Of a stretch of 8,062 bases of DNA, positions 7,106 through 8,062 are shown one piece after another (position 1 is the stretch's first letter; each line of letters opens with the position of its first letter). The notes under the pieces are model-generated. The model did no database searches and was not told where the DNA came from. It saw only the letters and a list, made by a program, of their open reading frames with translations. The stretch is from an uncultured Marinilabiliales bacterium (GTDB taxonomy: Bacteria > Bacteroidota > Bacteroidia > Bacteroidales > BM520), in NCBI GenBank assembly GCA_937877575.1, contig CALFIZ010000261.1, forward strand, positions 1 to 8,062, in the 5' to 3' direction. The translations under genes and the position numbers were made by a program.

Positions 7106-7139
7106 TTTGATTGTCTTCACGGGATTTCTATTACCTTTG
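7106..7139 (+). promoter_or_regulatory. Promoter of coaX
   Basis: TACCTTTG at 7132-7139 matches the Bacteroidetes -7 consensus TAnnTTTG exactly. Upstream are TTTG at 7106-7109 (22-base spacing) and ATTG at 7110-7113 (18-base spacing), either of which could serve as the -33 element. The start of transcription would fall near 7146, about 15 bases before the coaX ATG. This also shows that the in-frame codons before 7162 are promoter, not coding sequence. Together with the tRNA promoter it fills the 128-base divergent gap 7034-7161. Confidence 0.65.
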
Positions 7140-7161
7140 TGTTTCTGAAATTTATAAAGTT

Positions 7162-7932
7162 ATGTTATTGATATTAGATATCGGAAACAGCAATATTGTC
7201 GGCTGCATTTATCAGCCTGCCACCGACGGGCAACCTGAAAACTATCTTGAAGTGATGAGAGTAAAGACAGCCGATAAGTTAACTTACACCGACTGCCTCA
7301 TCGATATGAACTATAATCTCAGCGAGTATTTCGACAAGGTGTCGGCAATAGTTCTCAGTTCTGTTGTGCCAAATCTGAACAAATACTACATCCAGTTATG
7401 CCATGAACTTTTCAATATAGAGCCATACATCATCAACTATAAGCTGTACAACAGGCTTCCGCTCAGTATCCCTCAGCCGCATATCATCGGTTCCGACCTT
7501 GTGGCCAATGCCATAGCAGGGTATTGCAAAGCTCCTGACGGCTGTGTAATAGTTGATTTCGGCACAGTCCTGACTTTCACGACAGTCTGTGACAAGGCTA
7601 TAAAGGGTGTGACTTTCGTGCCCGGAGTCAAAACTGCCATTGATGTATTGTTTGAAAAGACTGCACAACTGCCAAAAATAAAGATTGACCCTCCTTCATC
7701 TGTGATAGGCCTGAATACCTGCGCTGCCGTCAACAGCGGTGTGTTTTACGGTTACGGCGGTCTGGTTGACAGAATTGTCGAGAAAATCAATGAAGAGGTC
7801 GGTTCGGAACTGAAAATGTTTGCCACAGGTGGAATGGGGGCTTTGATTATGCCTTATTGCAAAACCAATTTCGACTATGACATTCATCTGACCGTTTCCG
7901 GCATGAGGATGATTTATGACCTGACAAAATAA
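7162..7932 (+). CDS. coaX: Type III pantothenate kinase homologue
   Basis: Type III pantothenate kinase phosphorylates pantothenate, the first step of coenzyme A synthesis, in the cytoplasm. From ATG 7162 the protein has 256 residues, the length of Bacillus-type CoaX. It starts with the acetate/sugar kinase-fold phosphate motif DIGNSN (6-11). Family landmarks follow: VLSSVVPN (64-71), IGSDLVANA (109-117) in the place of the GADR motif with D112, VDFGT (131-135), the VPG and TAQLP segments (153-155, 167-171), IGLNTCAAVNSG, and ATGGMGAL near the C-terminus. Two departures are notable: the arginine after the catalytic-region aspartate is Leu113, and the usual DFGTATT reads DFGTVLT. An extension to an upstream TTG at 7111 is rejected because it would cross the promoter and precede the kinase motif. 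nnr follows after 6 bases. The family call is firm; activity should not be assumed. Confidence 0.88.
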   Translation: MLLILDIGNSNIVGCIYQPATDGQPENYLEVMRVKTADKLTYTDCLIDMNYNLSEYFDKVSAIVLSSVVPNLNKYYIQLCHELFNIEPYIINYKLYNRLPLSIPQPHIIGSDLVANAIAGYCKAPDGCVIVDFGTVLTFTTVCDKAIKGVTFVPGVKTAIDVLFEKTAQLPKIKIDPPSSVIGLNTCAAVNSGVFYGYGGLVDRIVEKINEEVGSELKMFATGGMGALIMPYCKTNFDYDIHLTVSGMRMIYDLTK

Positions 7933-7938
7933 ACTGCT

Positions 7939-8025
7939 ATGAAAATACTGTCTGTTCCTCAAATCCGTGAAGCCGAGCGCTACACCATTGAACATGAGCC
8001 TATTTCCAGTCTGGACCTCATGGAA
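7939..8025 (+). CDS. nnr: NAD(P)H-hydrate epimerase / dehydratase, N-terminal fragment
   Basis: The 29 genuine codons read MKILSVPQIREAERYTIEHE followed by PISSLDLME, the characteristic start of the YjeF N-terminal epimerase domain (QIRExDxxTIxxxPIxSxxLMERA). The enzyme repairs NADHX and NADPHX formed by hydration of NAD(P)H: the N-terminal domain epimerises the R and S forms, and in the common bacterial fusion a C-terminal domain dehydrates the S form using ADP. Only the beginning is present, so whether the second domain exists cannot be seen. It starts 6 bases after the coaX stop and is probably in the same operon. The frame stays open to the window end, but from 8026 on it translates sequencing adapter (RSEEHTSELQS), so those residues are not part of the protein. 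Confidence 0.85.
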
Positions 8026-8062
8026 AGATCGGAAGAGCACACGTCTGAACTCCAGTCACTAG
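8026..8062 (+). other. Illumina TruSeq adapter contamination at contig end
   Basis: From AGATCGGAAGAGC at 8026 to CTCCAGTCAC at 8059 the sequence is identical over 34 bases to the TruSeq index-read adapter. The last three bases (TAG) fall where the sample index begins. This is non-genomic sequence left from short-insert read-through. The biological sequence ends at 8025, give or take a base or two that could match the adapter by chance. Confidence 0.98.

Noticed and set aside
7111..7161. N-terminal extension of coaX from a TTG at 7111 (17 more residues)
   Set aside because: It crosses the exact -7 element at 7132-7139, and known CoaX proteins begin immediately before the DxGN motif, matching ATG 7162.
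7696..8040. 114-codon open frame on the - strand over coaX, nnr and the adapter
   Set aside because: It begins in adapter sequence and is antisense to two genes, so it cannot be real.
1..8062. CRISPR array, insertion sequence, prophage or defence genes
   Set aside because: No regularly spaced repeats, transposase motifs, phage genes or recognisable defence domains were seen on either strand; the genes are housekeeping plus one T9SS cargo protein.

Overview
The window looks like a contig end from a member of the Bacteroidetes (Bacteroidota), probably the Bacteroidales. Supporting signs are a large secreted protein with a type IX secretion (Por/T9SS) C-terminal sorting domain, promoter elements of the Bacteroidetes type (-7 TAnnTTTG), start codons without clear Shine-Dalgarno sequences, and a glmM of the form usual in that phylum (DPDVDR metal loop, GEGNGG sugar loop). 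Species cannot be named from the sequence alone.

Layout. Bases 1-3519 hold four genes on the + strand: a tetratricopeptide-repeat protein cut off at its 5' end, shikimate dehydrogenase (aroE, overlapping the previous stop by one base), a phosphoglucosamine mutase-type enzyme (glmM) with a possible promoter of its own, and a small RseC/MucC-type membrane protein. Bases 3596-6673 hold one 1025-residue secreted protein on the - strand, convergent with the first group and ended by a strong hairpin-plus-T-tract terminator. Its domains are lamin-tail, PKD, adhesin-like jelly-roll, carboxypeptidase-regulatory-like, a mirrored set of beta modules, and the T9SS sorting domain. Bases 6833-7033 hold two tandem leucine tRNAs (anticodons CAG and GAG) on the - strand, with a promoter on their right and a terminator on their left. 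Bases 7162-8025 hold a divergent + strand pair: a type III pantothenate kinase homologue (coaX) and the first 29 codons of an NAD(P)H-hydrate repair enzyme (nnr).

How the genes fit together. The left block is housekeeping metabolism: aromatic amino-acid precursors, cell-wall amino-sugar supply, and an accessory protein linked in other bacteria to redox or envelope-stress control. The right block concerns cofactors: coenzyme A synthesis and repair of damaged NAD(P)H. The large - strand protein is a surface or secreted product unrelated to either.

The clearest anomaly is technical. The last 37 bases (8026-8062) are not genomic: they are the Illumina TruSeq adapter plus three further bases, read straight through from the nnr gene. 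I do not see a convincing undescribed biological system here. The points most worth a second look are the divergent CoaX active-site motif, the A-B-B-A module arrangement in the secreted protein, the RseC-type gene without rnf genes beside it, and the repeated AAACTGTTT-type elements before the secreted-protein gene.
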